From NCBI RefSeq assembly GCF_002733835.1, contig NZ_NVWY01000036.1, positions 1-53,586 on the forward strand: a stretch of DNA of 53,586 nucleotides. The letters are read 5' to 3'. Positions 1 through 16,762 of this stretch are shown piece after piece (the stretch's first letter is position 1; each line of letters opens with the position of its first letter). A program made the translations under genes and the position numbers. The notes under the pieces were generated by a model, which was not told the origin of the DNA, ran no database searches, and was given only the letters and a program-made list of their open reading frames with translations. Source of the stretch: Alcanivorax sp. (lineage in GTDB: Bacteria; Pseudomonadota; Gammaproteobacteria; Pseudomonadales; Alcanivoracaceae).

Positions 1-51
1 GGCCTCGCGTTTGAAATCATCGCTGAAGTAGCGCTTGGCTTTGTATTTCAT
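1..51 (-). CDS. Transposase OrfA (IS3-type), N-terminal 17 residues only
   Basis: An ATG at base 51 on the minus strand opens a frame reading MKYKAKRYFSDDFKREA up to the window edge. The basic N-terminus with a (S/T)xxFKxE(A/V) pattern is typical of the helix-turn-helix OrfA protein (DNA-binding half) of IS3-family transposases. A GGAGA ribosome-binding site lies about 9 bases upstream, in the loop of a small hairpin (52-78). The gene runs off the window, so length, frameshift site and integrity cannot be judged. Confidence 0.6.
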   Translation of the reverse strand, partial: MKYKAKRYFSDDFKREA

Positions 52-78
52 GACACCTTCTCTCCAAATGAAGGTGTC
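52..78. other. Inverted repeat enclosing the transposase ribosome-binding site
   Basis: Perfect 9-base arms, gacaccttc (52-60) and gaaggtgtc (70-78), flank a 9-base loop. In the transposase direction the GGAG ribosome-binding sequence lies in and beside the loop and the ATG follows the stem immediately. Hairpins here often limit translation of read-through transcripts in insertion sequences; that role is inferred. Confidence 0.5.
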
Positions 79-103
79 TACTTTTTCCGGGGCATTCCAT
101 TTT

Positions 104-131
104 CGTAGCTCGTAGCTCGTAGCTCGTAGCT
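104..131. repeat. Tandem repeat, CGTAGCT x4
   Basis: Four perfect head-to-tail copies of the 7-mer CGTAGCT occupy 104-131. They lie between the presumed insertion-sequence end and the stop codon (131-133) of the neighbouring gene, touching the first base of that stop codon. No function is evident; it may be a slippage-prone intergenic repeat or part of the insertion target. Confidence 0.8.
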
Positions 132-910
132 CACTCAGCGTAGGTACAAAACCCCTGCGCCCCCAGGTTCACCGTGGTAGAGCACTCCCACTCAATACGC
201 TGCATGCCCCCTTCCACCGGCCAGGTGGTTAGCTGATGGCCATCCAGACGGCCCGCCAGCTCCAGTTTCAACATGCCACCATCCAGTAGATACGCCCGCT
301 TTATGCGTTTGCCGATCACCTGCTCCTGGGCCACCCCCATATCCGTCAGGCTGTCTGGCCAGGTGCCACCGGACAGATAGTATTCCGTCATATGCATGCG
401 CAAGGCATTGACCGTGCTGAAGGTCTGGGCCAGTTCGGAACGATCCCGGCTGCTGCTGAATAACTCCCAGGTTTTCGGGTCAATCCCAGGCGGCGGCGCA
501 TCCCTGGGTTCACTGGGTGATGCCGGGGTTTCAGGAATGGCGACACGCCGGGCAAGGGCATCGATGTCCCCTTCGTAGCGGGCGCGCAGGGAACAGCGAC
601 TGCCCGTCCAGCGTTGCCCCTGCAGGGACGGCGTCTCGGTTTGCAGCTGGCTCAGGTAAGCGTCCCGGAGCAATGATTCCGGCCTGTCCTGTTTCTTGTA
701 GGCCTGCTGGCGCTGCCGGTATTCATCCGTGGCCGCGATCACACTGAGCAAGCTGACGTGAAGCTCTTCGGTCATCAACTGTAGGGCACGGCCACAGACT
801 TGCTGCTCGGTTTCTCCCTGCCCGGCCCGCTCCACCTTGGCAAGGGCCAGTGACATGGCCATGACCGGCGCCCCCAGCACCAGTAACATAGCCGCAATAA
901 CAATACGCAT
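131..910 (-). CDS. Secreted protein with a pilin-like C-terminal region, unknown function
   Basis: This 259-residue protein begins with a Sec signal peptide (residues 1 to about 18, hydrophobic stretch ending VMA), preceded by a strong GGGGGGAAGGG purine run directly before the ATG. The middle is charged and has a proline-rich linker (about 127-145). The last 90 residues resemble a minor pilin or pseudopilin globular part: a helix with EYY..G.WP, then paired strands and a closing IEWEC...FC two-cysteine pattern. It lacks the hydrophobic methylated pilin helix and a prepilin peptidase site. I do not recognise a named family. It lies downstream of hemE on the same strand, 129 bases away, so it may be separately transcribed. 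Its upstream neighbour on the other side is an insertion sequence. Confidence 0.7.
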   Translation of the reverse strand: MRIVIAAMLLVLGAPVMAMSLALAKVERAGQGETEQQVCGRALQLMTEELHVSLLSVIAATDEYRQRQQAYKKQDRPESLLRDAYLSQLQTETPSLQGQRWTGSRCSLRARYEGDIDALARRVAIPETPASPSEPRDAPPPGIDPKTWELFSSSRDRSELAQTFSTVNALRMHMTEYYLSGGTWPDSLTDMGVAQEQVIGKRIKRAYLLDGGMLKLELAGRLDGHQLTTWPVEGGMQRIEWECSTTVNLGAQGFCTYAE

Positions 911-1039
911 CCCTTCCCCCCTTTGCTTCCCTTACAAAGCTGTCTAGCAAGACCAAGCAACCCCGAAGCAGCACCAGCATGGCGACGCGCTATTTTTTGT
1001 TTTTAGCGTCCGCCGTCATGCGCCTGGCATCCAGCGTTT

Positions 1040-2101
1040 CTATTTCTGGCTCAACTCCACCACCGCCTCAATAAAGACCCTGGCGTGCTCCGGATCCACC
1101 TGCGGTGTAATACCATGCCCCAGATTGAAAATATGCCCGGGATGATCACCAAAATCATCGAGGATACGTTTTACTTCAGCCCGGATCGCCTCAGGCGAGG
1201 CGTAAAGCACGGCCGGATCCATGTTGCCCTGCAGGGCGACCTTGTCCCCCACGCGCCGACGCGCGTCTCCAATATTGATAGTCCAGTCCAGCCCCAGTGC
1301 ATCACAGCCGGTGGCCGCCATGGATTCGAGCCACAAGCCGCCGTTCTTGGTAAACAGGATAACGGGCACCTTCCGGCCCTCGTTGTCACGGATCAGGCCG
1401 TCCACAATCTGCTGCATGTAACGCAGGGAGAATTCTTTATAGGCTTCTGCCGACAGCGCTCCGCCCCAGGTATCAAAAATCTGTACAACCTGGGCGCCAT
1501 GACGAATTTGCGCGTTCAGGTAAGACGTCACTGACTGGGCCAGCTTGTTCAGCAGGGCATGGGCCACGTCAGGCTGACTGTAGACCATGGCCTTGAGATG
1601 GCGGAAATCCTTGCTGGAGCCGCCTTCCACCATGTAGGTGGCCAGCGTCCAGGGGCTACCGGAAAAGCCGATCAGAGGAACGCGGCCGTTCAGGGCTCCA
1701 CGAATGGTGCTCACCGCCTTCATCACGTAACCCAGATCGGTTTCCGCATCGGGAATCGGCAAGGCGGCCACATCCGCCTCAGTGCGCACCACCTTCCTGA
1801 ATTTCGGCCCTTCCCCGGTTTCGAAGTACAAACCCAGCCCCATGGCATCGGGGATGGTCAGGATGTCGGAGAACAGGATCGCCGCGTCCAGCGGGTAACG
1901 CTCCAGCGGCTGCAGCGTCACTTCACAGGCCAGATCCGCATTCCTGCACAGATCCATGAAGGACCCGGCATGTTCACGGGCAGCCCGGTATTCCGGCAGA
2001 TAGCGACCCGCCTGGCGCATCATCCAGATGGGGGTGCGGTCTACCGACTCACGGTTCAAGGCACGGAGGAAGCGATCGTTTTGCAGGGGAGCGAAAGTCA
2101 T
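1040..2101 (-). CDS. hemE: Uroporphyrinogen decarboxylase
   Basis: HemE removes four carboxyl groups from uroporphyrinogen III to give coproporphyrinogen III in cytoplasmic haem synthesis. The 353 residues match the usual length. The signature [18 protein letters not shown] lies near the N-terminus (about 22-39), with the arginines that bind substrate carboxylates. The second motif, [17 protein letters not shown], lies near 145-160, and GHGITP is near the C-terminus. The start at 2101 gives [15 protein letters not shown], as in relatives. It sits downstream of gltBD on the same strand, as in Pseudomonas, separated by about 160 bases that contain a perfect hairpin. Confidence 0.97.
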   Translation of the reverse strand: MTFAPLQNDRFLRALNRESVDRTPIWMMRQAGRYLPEYRAAREHAGSFMDLCRNADLACEVTLQPLERYPLDAAILFSDILTIPDAMGLGLYFETGEGPKFRKVVRTEADVAALPIPDAETDLGYVMKAVSTIRGALNGRVPLIGFSGSPWTLATYMVEGGSSKDFRHLKAMVYSQPDVAHALLNKLAQSVTSYLNAQIRHGAQVVQIFDTWGGALSAEAYKEFSLRYMQQIVDGLIRDNEGRKVPVILFTKNGGLWLESMAATGCDALGLDWTINIGDARRRVGDKVALQGNMDPAVLYASPEAIRAEVKRILDDFGDHPGHIFNLGHGITPQVDPEHARVFIEAVVELSQK

Positions 2102-2170
2102 TGTCAGTCCTAAATCCTGGCGGGACGCCCTATGCCTGAGGCCGGACGCTCAACCCGCTTCTGATAGCAT

Positions 2171-2203
2171 TGCGGCTCCGCAAAGAGTCTCTGCGGAGCC
2201 GCA
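2171..2203. terminator. Perfect hairpin between gltD and hemE, possible terminator
   Basis: Arms tgcggctccgca (2171-2182) and tgcggagccgca (2192-2203) are perfectly complementary over 12 bases with a 9-base loop. It lies after the gltD stop in the direction of transcription. No T-run follows on either strand, so intrinsic termination is uncertain; it could be an mRNA 3' end stabiliser or a partial terminator separating gltBD from hemE. Confidence 0.5.
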
Positions 2204-2262
2204 ACATTTCTGGCACTACTGTTTTAAAGCGTCTGACGTCAGGCGTCCAGCCTTAGGCGTGA

Positions 2263-8159
<5,897 letters not shown>

Positions 8160-8241
8160 GAAAACCTTTCCTCTTGAAATTCAGAGACTTACAGAAGGCA
8201 AATGGCGTCAAGAAAACGGTGACGGCAAAAAAGGGATATGC

Positions 8242-8270
8242 ATTCTACACATTGCGCGCTTGGGCGACAA
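8242..8270 (-). promoter_or_regulatory. Probable sigma-70 promoter of gltBD
   Basis: On the minus strand TTGTCG (8265-8270) and TAGAAT (8242-8247) are separated by exactly 17 bases. The -10 matches 5 of 6 and the -35 matches 4 of 6 consensus bases. The transcript would start near 8235, giving a leader of about 75 bases before the gltB ATG at 8159. Confidence 0.6.
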
Positions 8271-8292
8271 ATTGAACAGTCACCCAAGGCGC
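8256..8292. other. Inverted repeat overlapping the gltB promoter
   Basis: gcgcttgggcgac (8256-8268) pairs with gtcacccaaggcgc (8279-8292) apart from one G-T pair and one bulged base, with a 10-base loop. It covers the -35 element of the gltB promoter and lies just past the stop of the SPOR protein gene. It could be an operator, or a 3' hairpin for the upstream operon. A T-run follows only on the plus strand, where no gene is being transcribed. Confidence 0.5.
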
Positions 8293-8302
8293 TTTTTCAT
8301 GC

Positions 8303-9856
8303 TTAAAGTTCGCCGCGAACATCGCCCATCTTGCGAGGAAAAGGCCCCGCTGAGCGTAACTTTGCTGGCAACGTCGACTTTGCATCAAGCGCTGCCTGGC
8401 GGCTGGAATAGTCCCCGGCGAGCACCAGAAACACGGTTTTTCCATTCCGTTTGGCCGGATAATAGGCGCCCTTACGATCCAGCTGATCCAGCACCGCACG
8501 GGCATTGGCCTCTTGGCTGGTGGCGGTAATCTGCAGAAACCAGCGATTGTCATCCAGCGCCGCGAGCCAGGCCGCCTGATTATACCCTGAGGTTTCGGCT
8601 GGTGCTTTTTCTTGCTCCGATTGCGAAGCAGCTTTGCTCTCCACCTTTTCTGGCTTCACTGACGCAGATTCATCCGGCTTGTCAGGTGCCGGCGCCACCG
8701 CCACTTCCTGTTGAGCCTGAGCTGGAGAAGATTGCATAACCGGATCAGTCACTGGCGCCAGCTGTACATTGCTGTTCGGCGCAGCCTCAACCTTGCTTTC
8801 TTCGTCTTCCGGCTCCGCCCCGATATCCTCAAGACGCGCCACCGGCTCCATGGTCGGCTTCAGCGGTGTAACCCCGGGCTCCTGGGGCGCAATCTCTTGC
8901 TGTTTCGACGGCACCGACTCCGGCACAGGCAAAGCCAACTCGCGGGAATCCTGCGCCGCATCCTCATCATCACCGCCAGAAAGCACTGACCACAAGAGGA
9001 TCACCACCAACAACAGGCCCACAACAGCAGCCCCGTGACGCCAGGGAGCAGTGGCACGGGACGCTGGCGCCGTATCAGCCGGCGGCACAGGCGCTTCGGC
9101 ATCAACATGATTATCGTCATCTTCATCATCGCTGGAGCGCGCGGAAAAGCCCGGCATATCACTCATGTCGTCATCGGTCTCACCCGCTTCATCGGCGCTG
9201 TCCTGGCTGTGCGTGGCCGCCCCCACCGGCACCGCCGCAGCGGACCCCCGGGTACCCTGCAACAGCCCCAGCAGAGCACCCGGCAACCCCTCACTACGGT
9301 GCGCCAGCCGCTCTGATTCGTCCTCATCCAGCTCCTCGCCAACAACAAACCAGGCAAAATCCTGCACATCATCCGCATTCAATGTTGGCAGATCCAGCAC
9401 GTCATCCACGGTAAAGTCCACGGACTTGAGCGCTTCGACGGTGCCCGGCAGCCCCCCAAACAGGTAGCACAACCGCGCGCCCAGTTTCTGCTTGAGGGCC
9501 GCCATGGTGGTCAGCGCATCCGCTCTCACGTCTTCACTGTTATCCACCACCACCACCAGGCGACCATCACTCAGGGTGTCACGCAGCATTTGCGGCAGGT
9601 CAGCGCGGTCAATATCGAAATGACGCAGCAACGCGTCGACCACCACATTGGCATCATGGGGCTCACTGCCATCGATGCGAACCACTTCCATGTCGGCCAG
9701 CAGCGCCATCACTGCCTGCCCGAGCAGAGTAGACACACCGCTGCCCGTGTCGCCTTCTATAGCCACTACCGAGCCCAGCCCGGCATGGGCGGTCATGGCA
9801 TCCAGGAAATCCCCTCGCGAGGCCCCGCTATAGAAACGTTCGTCATCATGCTCCAC
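8303..9856 (-). CDS. DamX-like SPOR-domain protein with an AAA-type N-terminal domain
   Basis: The chosen GTG start at 9856 gives 517 residues. It has GGAGG six bases upstream and overlaps the aroB stop by 11 bases; an in-frame ATG at 9895 would overlap aroB by 50 bases. The first 210 residues form an AAA-like cytoplasmic domain. An acidic linker, a single membrane helix (about 265-285), a long Pro/Glu/Ala-rich periplasmic stretch and a C-terminal SPOR domain (last 80 residues, [10 protein letters not shown]...) follow. SPOR domains bind denuded septal peptidoglycan. Its place after aroK-aroB matches damX in enterics and its pseudomonad counterpart. Odd: the P-loop reads GDTGSGVST, with valine (residue 41) in place of the ATP-binding lysine, so ATP hydrolysis is doubtful. 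Confidence 0.85.
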   Translation of the reverse strand: MEHDDERFYSGASRGDFLDAMTAHAGLGSVVAIEGDTGSGVSTLLGQAVMALLADMEVVRIDGSEPHDANVVVDALLRHFDIDRADLPQMLRDTLSDGRLVVVVDNSEDVRADALTTMAALKQKLGARLCYLFGGLPGTVEALKSVDFTVDDVLDLPTLNADDVQDFAWFVVGEELDEDESERLAHRSEGLPGALLGLLQGTRGSAAAVPVGAATHSQDSADEAGETDDDMSDMPGFSARSSDDEDDDNHVDAEAPVPPADTAPASRATAPWRHGAAVVGLLLVVILLWSVLSGGDDEDAAQDSRELALPVPESVPSKQQEIAPQEPGVTPLKPTMEPVARLEDIGAEPEDEESKVEAAPNSNVQLAPVTDPVMQSSPAQAQQEVAVAPAPDKPDESASVKPEKVESKAASQSEQEKAPAETSGYNQAAWLAALDDNRWFLQITATSQEANARAVLDQLDRKGAYYPAKRNGKTVFLVLAGDYSSRQAALDAKSTLPAKLRSAGPFPRKMGDVRGEL

Positions 9857-10925
9857 AAAAAGCCTCCAGCGTTTTTTGCAATGCCGCTTCATCATAGTCG
9901 GCTGTTACCACAGCCTTACCCAGCGCGTGCAACAGCACAAGGCGTAACTGGCCGTTATGAACCTTCTTGTCCATGGCCATTAGATCGACAAATTGTTCCG
10001 GCGTCATATCTTTAGGGGCCGCCACAGGCAGCCCCCAGGCGGACAGCAACGCCACCACGCCCGGCTCCAGATCATCCGGCACCCAGCCAAGCTCAGCCGA
10101 CATCCTGATCGCCATCAACATGCCCACGGCTACCGCCTCGCCATGCAACCACTGACTGTAGCCCGTAGCCGTCTCGATCGCGTGCCCGAAGGTATGCCCC
10201 AGATTCAACAGGGCACGATTGCCCTGCTCGGTTTCATCGTCCGCCACCACCTGCGCCTTGTTTTCGCAGCTACGGAAGATGGCCTCGGAGATGACCGACT
10301 CTTCTCTGGACAACAGCTTGCTGTTATTGGTTTCCAGCCACTGGTAGAAATCCGGATCACGGATCAGGCCATATTTGACGACTTCCGCGTAACCGGCAGC
10401 CAGCTCCCGCTCCGGCAGAGTACCGAGAACGTCGGTATCGATCAGCACAAGTCTCGGCTGATGAAAGGCCCCGATCATGTTCTTGCCACGGGGGTGATTT
10501 ACCGCCGTCTTGCCCCCCACGGACGAGTCCACCTGTGCCAGCAGCGTGGTCGGCACCTGAATAAAATCCACACCACGCTGATAGCAGGCCGCCGCAAAGC
10601 CCACCATGTCACCAACCACACCGCCTCCCAGCGCGATCAACGTGGTCGTGCGCGAATGACGTTTAGCCATCAAGGCATCGAAAAGGGTTTCCAGGGTGTC
10701 CAGGGTCTTGTATTTCTCACCGTCAGGGAGAATCAACGTATCGCACTGGATCGCGGAGAACTGCGCCTCCAGCGCCGCCAGATAAAGCGGGGCGATGGTT
10801 TCATTGGTGACAATCATCACCTGATTACCGCGTACCTGCTCGGCCAGGGGGAAAGACGACAGCAAGCCGGCCCCGATATGAATAGGGTAACTCCGCTCGG
10901 CCAAGGCCACCTGAAGTGTGCGCAT
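9846..10925 (-). CDS. aroB: 3-dehydroquinate synthase
   Basis: AroB cyclises DAHP to 3-dehydroquinate, the second shikimate pathway step, using NAD and a divalent metal in the cytoplasm. The ATG at 10925 has GGGAG eight bases upstream and starts [15 protein letters not shown], as in homologues; a second ATG four codons earlier lacks a better site. The 359-residue product has the NAD-binding [14 protein letters not shown] segment, the metal-ligand region with [11 protein letters not shown], and the [16 protein letters not shown] motif. It lies 63 bases downstream of aroK in the pil-aro operon. Confidence 0.97.
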   Translation of the reverse strand: MRTLQVALAERSYPIHIGAGLLSSFPLAEQVRGNQVMIVTNETIAPLYLAALEAQFSAIQCDTLILPDGEKYKTLDTLETLFDALMAKRHSRTTTLIALGGGVVGDMVGFAAACYQRGVDFIQVPTTLLAQVDSSVGGKTAVNHPRGKNMIGAFHQPRLVLIDTDVLGTLPERELAAGYAEVVKYGLIRDPDFYQWLETNNSKLLSREESVISEAIFRSCENKAQVVADDETEQGNRALLNLGHTFGHAIETATGYSQWLHGEAVAVGMLMAIRMSAELGWVPDDLEPGVVALLSAWGLPVAAPKDMTPEQFVDLMAMDKKVHNGQLRLVLLHALGKAVVTADYDEAALQKTLEAFCGA

Positions 10926-10988
10926 TACAGCTCCCACAAACGATAATTCAGCAAAACAGACCAGAGATCAGCCCGGCAATTGCCTGCA

Positions 10989-11525
10989 TTATCCTTGTGG
11001 GTGAGAGTCCAAACAAGCGAGCACGTCGTCGGCGACTTTTTTCAGGTTGCCAGATGCGGTCGAGACAACATGGTGAGCCACCTGCCGGTAGAGCGGATCG
11101 CGCTCAGCGAACAGGGCCTCAAGCCGCGCCCTGGGGTCTGCCGTTTGCAGCAGCGGGCGGCCTTTGTCATTGCGGGTGCGCGCCAGCTGAACCTCTACCG
11201 GCGTCCACAGGTAGACCACACAACCGCGCTCATGGAGAAAGGTACGATTTTCCGGGGTCACCACAACCCCACCCCCGGTCGCCAGCACGATGCCGGACTC
11301 CCGGGTCAATTCGTCAATAACATCCTGCTCTCGCCGCCGGAAGCCCGCCTCGCCTTCCATATCGAAGATCCAGGGAATGTCCGCACCGGTCTTCTCCTCA
11401 ATGACACGATCAGAGTCGAAAAACGGGCGATCCAGCAGCTGGGCAAGATGCCGGCCCAGGGTGCTTTTACCTGCACCCATGGGCCCGACAAGAATCAAAG
11501 GAACAACAGAATTAGTCTTGATCAC
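10989..11525 (-). CDS. aroK: Shikimate kinase
   Basis: AroK phosphorylates shikimate at the 3-hydroxyl using ATP. The 178-residue protein has the P-loop GPMGAGKS (14-21), the substrate-binding DSDRVIE and FRRRE segments, the GGGVV motif and an [15 protein letters not shown] lid region. Translation starts at a GTG (11523-11525) that overlaps the pilQ stop in GTGA, which suggests coupling to pilQ; no strong ribosome-binding site is visible. The order pilQ-aroK-aroB is conserved in many gammaproteobacteria. Confidence 0.96.
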   Translation of the reverse strand: MIKTNSVVPLILVGPMGAGKSTLGRHLAQLLDRPFFDSDRVIEEKTGADIPWIFDMEGEAGFRRREQDVIDELTRESGIVLATGGGVVVTPENRTFLHERGCVVYLWTPVEVQLARTRNDKGRPLLQTADPRARLEALFAERDPLYRQVAHHVVSTASGNLKKVADDVLACLDSHPQG

Positions 11526-13693
11526 CGATTAGCCAAAGCATCCTTCATCAACCGTGGCGTAATAAAGATCAGCAGCTCCTGCTTGTTATCACGATTGACG
11601 GTCTTCTTGAACAGGTTACCAATCCACGGCAAGTCACCCAGGAAAGGCGTCTTGGTCACGGAATTGATCTTCTCCTGCTGGAAGATACCACCAAGCACCA
11701 CCGTCTCGCCATCATTGACCAACACAGAGGTTTCCACCCGATTGGTATTGATCGCGGCAGAGCCGTCGGAACTGAAGGAGTCGTTATTCACTTTCAGCGT
11801 CATGATGATATTGCCATCCGGCGTGATATGCGGGGTTACCTCCAGGCGCAGCTCCGCTTCCACGAAGTCGATGGAAGTGGCACCGGAGGACGTGGCCACC
11901 TCAAAGGGCACCTGCTGGCCGGACGCAATCACCGCCGGCTGCTGATCCGCTGTCAACACCTTCGGCGTCGCCACCAGCTCACCATGGCCTTCCGCTTCCA
12001 GCGCAGAAAGCTCAAGCTCAATCAGGCCGGAGGCGAGAGAGGTGAAGCCGACAGCAAATCGCGAAGCACTGGCAGAATCCACACCCAGATCAACGATCAG
12101 GTCATCACCGTTCTCCGCCTCTTCAAACTCAAAGTCATCCGGCCCAAATTCCACATCATCGGGGTGCCCCGTACCAGGGTCAGGGTACGCAATGGTGGCA
12201 TCAATATTGGTCTGATGCAGATTACGCAAAGACTGCAAACGGCCGGACACACCATAAGTTCGCCCATCTTCGAGCATTTGTTCCGTGTCAAAACCGAGCC
12301 CCCCCCAACGAACACCAAACTCGTCAGTGACATCATTCGTGGCCACCACAACGCGGGCTTCGATAAGTACCTGCTGAACCGGAATATCCAGCTGATCAAT
12401 CAGCTCACGGATTTCCTCCAGCTTTGCCTGGGTATCCTGAACAATCAGCGTATTTGTGCGCTGATCCACAACCACGGAGCCACGACTTGAGACCAGCGCC
12501 TCGCCCTTACCCCCAGCGTTGGAAATCAACCCTTTCAACTCTGACGCGTTGGCATAGTTGATATTGATGTACTGGGTACGCAGCGGCGCCAGGGCCTCAA
12601 TTTTCTTCTGGCTTTCCAGCTCCAGTTGTTCACGGGCGGCAATCTCATCCGCAGGCGCAACCAGCAGGACATTCCCCACCTGGCGCTTATCCAGCCCCTT
12701 GGTTTTCAGAATCAATTCGAGCGCCTGATCCCAGGGCACATTCTGCAAGCGCAAAGTAATGCGGCCACTAACGGTGTCAGAAGCAACCAGGTTCAGGCCG
12801 GTGAAATCAGCAATCAGCTGAAGCACAGAACGGACCTCAATATCCTGAAAATTCAAGGACAGCTTTTCACCCGTGTACTCAAAAGCGTCTTTTTTCTTTC
12901 GTGCCGCTTCTGCCTTGCTAACCGGTTTAACATTAATGCTGAATTCGTTGTCCGCCTGATAGGCCAGATACTCCCATACCCCGGTCGGCTCAATAACCAC
13001 CATGGTGCTACCCTCGGCTGACTGGGTCTCCACCATCTTGACCGGCGTCGCAAAATCAGTCACATCCAGTTTCCGCACCAGCTCATTGGGCACGCCAGCC
13101 CCGACAAATCGGGCCACAATCTTGCCGCCCTCTTCCTTCACATCGACGGGAATCGAGGGCTCTGACAACTTGATAATCACACGACCTTCGCCGCTATCAC
13201 CACGCCGAAAATCAACACCGGTTACCGCCGCTTCACCACTGTAATCATCACCTTGAACCGCCTGGTTCTGCTTATCCACCTGATCGTTACCCAACAGAAC
13301 GATCAGATCACTCCCTTCAGCGCGGGTAGAATACCCGGTTAACGATTCCAGATTAAAAATCAGTCGTGTCCGGTCTTTTGCTTCAACGATGGTCACACTG
13401 CGGGCATTGCCCGAACCGAGATTTTGCCGCTTGCCAGCGATATCCGTATCGGCCCCAACAAGATCCAGAGCAATCCGGGCAGGCTGCTCAATACTGTATC
13501 CCTTTACTTCAGGCACCCCCCCCTCAAACTTCAAGCGCACTTCCATTCCATCACCGGACAGAGAGTTCGCCTCGATCGACTTCAGTGTATCTGCGCCCGC
13601 AACCATAGAGAGAACCGACAGCACCCCTACAGAAAACAGCCCCGCCAGACGCCGGGAAGCGCTCTTTTTTATTGTCAATTTTGCACATTTCAT
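11522..13693 (-). CDS. pilQ: Type IV pilus secretin PilQ
   Basis: PilQ forms the outer-membrane ring through which type IV pili pass. The 723-residue precursor has a basic signal peptide (about 1-34), two AMIN domains (about 37-130 and 150-255) for peptidoglycan binding, and an STN/N0 domain ([20 protein letters not shown], near 285). Secretin N-domains follow, then the C-terminal secretin barrel ([22 protein letters not shown], and PWIGNLFK). It is the last pil gene of the operon, 20 bases after pilP. Odd: two runs of eight G on the coding strand (plus-strand C at 13516-13523 and 12299-12306) lie in the reading frame and could be slippage hotspots. Confidence 0.97.
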   Translation of the reverse strand: MKCAKLTIKKSASRRLAGLFSVGVLSVLSMVAGADTLKSIEANSLSGDGMEVRLKFEGGVPEVKGYSIEQPARIALDLVGADTDIAGKRQNLGSGNARSVTIVEAKDRTRLIFNLESLTGYSTRAEGSDLIVLLGNDQVDKQNQAVQGDDYSGEAAVTGVDFRRGDSGEGRVIIKLSEPSIPVDVKEEGGKIVARFVGAGVPNELVRKLDVTDFATPVKMVETQSAEGSTMVVIEPTGVWEYLAYQADNEFSINVKPVSKAEAARKKKDAFEYTGEKLSLNFQDIEVRSVLQLIADFTGLNLVASDTVSGRITLRLQNVPWDQALELILKTKGLDKRQVGNVLLVAPADEIAAREQLELESQKKIEALAPLRTQYININYANASELKGLISNAGGKGEALVSSRGSVVVDQRTNTLIVQDTQAKLEEIRELIDQLDIPVQQVLIEARVVVATNDVTDEFGVRWGGLGFDTEQMLEDGRTYGVSGRLQSLRNLHQTNIDATIAYPDPGTGHPDDVEFGPDDFEFEEAENGDDLIVDLGVDSASASRFAVGFTSLASGLIELELSALEAEGHGELVATPKVLTADQQPAVIASGQQVPFEVATSSGATSIDFVEAELRLEVTPHITPDGNIIMTLKVNNDSFSSDGSAAINTNRVETSVLVNDGETVVLGGIFQQEKINSVTKTPFLGDLPWIGNLFKKTVNRDNKQELLIFITPRLMKDALANR

Positions 13694-13713
13694 AACTGGG
13701 TCCCCAGCGACTA

Positions 13714-14241
13714 TTATTCGGAAATCGAGACGTTACTGGCGCGTTCCACCCAGCCATCTCGACCATCCGGTACGATTTCAATCAAACTTACCTTGGCTTC
13801 GTTAACCTGCTTGACCAAGCCAAAATTCTTCCCCATATGGCTACCCGGTTTGACCCGAGTCACCGCCCCCGAAGGGTCAGAAACAAGCGCCTGGAGCGGC
13901 TCGCCAGGCTTACTAATGGTGCCAACCATTTTTAGCGTATCCAGCGAGAAACGCTCCAGATACTCTTTCGGGCGCCCCATATCCGGCTCTACCTTGCGAC
14001 CATCCGGCACCACCAGCAGCTCCTGATCCTGCGGCGGACTGAATGGAGAGCGAAGCTTATGCGCCGCATACGAATAGGAGGCAATAGGCTTGAATTCAGG
14101 CGGCGGCTCAATCCGCCCCCGAGGCCTTGCCTTGATTTCCTGGAGACGCGCATCCAGCTCCGACAAATTGGCGCTGGAACCACAGCCGGCAAGCCCGAAC
14201 AAGGCAACGCAAGCAACAAAAAGAAAGACTATTTTTTTCAT
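13714..14241 (-). CDS. pilP: Type IV pilus inner-membrane lipoprotein PilP
   Basis: PilP is a lipoprotein that connects the PilN/PilO alignment complex to the PilQ secretin in the periplasm. The 175-residue precursor has a clear lipobox (LAGC, with Cys20 the lipidation site). A disordered linker with RPRGRIEPPPEF follows, then the C-terminal beta domain (SPFSPPQD onward, about 65-170) that binds the PilQ N0 domain. It is 14 bases after pilO and 20 before pilQ. Confidence 0.95.
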   Translation of the reverse strand: MKKIVFLFVACVALFGLAGCGSSANLSELDARLQEIKARPRGRIEPPPEFKPIASYSYAAHKLRSPFSPPQDQELLVVPDGRKVEPDMGRPKEYLERFSLDTLKMVGTISKPGEPLQALVSDPSGAVTRVKPGSHMGKNFGLVKQVNEAKVSLIEIVPDGRDGWVERASNVSISE

Positions 14242-14255
14242 TATCTCACGCCCCC

Positions 14256-14929
14256 TTATTTATTCTTGCCAGAAGAATTAGCACCACTCGCTGCACCATC
14301 CTTACTGGAATATCGGTAGGTTTTGGCCGTGATATCCATTCTCAGCAACCCCAAAGCAGCCAGATTCTTATTGCTCTCTGATGGCCGCGTAATAGTGAAA
14401 TCATGCAGAGTCACAATACGAGGCAACGACGCCACACCCGACACGAATGAACCAAAACCATGATAGTCACCGATCACCTGAATATTGATTGGAAGCTCTG
14501 CATAGAACTCCTTTTCAATTTCATTTCTCAGTTCGATATTTTCAAATTCCAGCCCGCTTCCCAGCCCCGTATGGGTAATATCTTCAAGCAAGCCAGGCAC
14601 CTCGGTATCTTTCGGCAGCTGTTTGAGAAGAGCCCCAAATGTCTGCTCCATTTCAGCCAACTGCTTACGGAACTGATCAAGGTTATGAGCCTCAAAGGCC
14701 TTCTTTTCGTACGCCTGCAACAAGGTAGATTCTTCGCGCTGCTGCTGATCAAGCGCCTGATTTGCGTCACTAATCGACAGGAAGTATCCAAGCGCAACAA
14801 CCGCTACCAAAACCAAAACAGCAGCACCAATTTTGATTGGCGTGGGCCACCCTCCCACATTCTCGAAATCCAGACTGTTGAGTTCATCCATCAACTCGCC
14901 CAGATCCAAATTTTTCAGCTCAGAGGCTT

Positions 14930-14933
<4 letters not shown>
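14256..14933 (-). CDS. pilO: Type IV pilus assembly protein PilO
   Basis: PilO is an inner-membrane protein that dimerises with PilN and binds PilP to align the pilus machine. The 225 residues comprise a short cytoplasmic segment, one membrane helix (about 34-53, IGAAVLVLVAVVALGYFL), a coiled coil (about 60-105) and a ferredoxin-like periplasmic domain (about 110-205). The start overlaps the pilN stop by four bases (ATGA), indicating coupled translation. Confidence 0.95.
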
Positions 14934-16581
<1,648 letters not shown>

Positions 16582-16608
16582 TTATTATTGAAGTGTTTTT
16601 TCTTGCTA

Positions 16609-16637
16609 AAGATACACTTACACGTTTTTTATGTCGA
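16609..16637 (-). promoter_or_regulatory. Probable sigma-70 promoter of the pilMNOPQ operon
   Basis: On the minus strand TCGACA (16632-16637) and TATCTT (16609-16614) are spaced by 17 bases. The -35 matches 5 of 6 and the -10 matches 4 of 6 consensus positions. Transcription would start near 16602, about 40 bases before the pilM GTG. Confidence 0.5.
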
Positions 16638-16696
16638 ATTACTTTAGGAGTTAGTAATAGCAGAACAGATATTAGATCACAACAAGCATTCCACCA

Positions 16697-16702
16697 TATA
16701 AT
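16697..16702 (+). promoter_or_regulatory. Candidate -10 element for the PBP1A gene
   Basis: A perfect TATAAT lies 60 bases before the ATG of the PBP1A gene in an AT-rich divergent intergenic region. No good TTGACA-like -35 is seen at 16-18 bases (AGATCA at 17 is the nearest), so an activator may be needed or the call may be wrong. Confidence 0.4.
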
Positions 16703-16762
16703 GACCCACTTCACGGGCCGGCTAGGCCTTTCTACCGATCCCAGCCAGTAGTTGCCGAAAAC

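Larger units (their letters stand above)
1..99 (-). mobile_element. Terminal fragment of an IS3-family-like insertion sequence
   Basis: Reading on the minus strand, the element appears to begin near base 99 with TGGAATGCCCCGGAAAAAG, which resembles the TG-initiated, CCCC-containing ends of IS3-family elements. It is followed by a short leader and a transposase OrfA-like start at base 51. The rest of the element lies outside the window. The exact end and the family group are inferred from the look of the terminus and the first 17 residues of the protein. No target duplication can be checked because only one end is present. Confidence 0.6.

Noticed and set aside
960..1039. Hairpin with T/A runs (gacgc-g-cta...tagcgtc) between hemE and the secreted protein gene
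   Set aside because: The stem has a bulge and is short, and the T/A-runs lie in the loop rather than after the stem, so I do not call a terminator.
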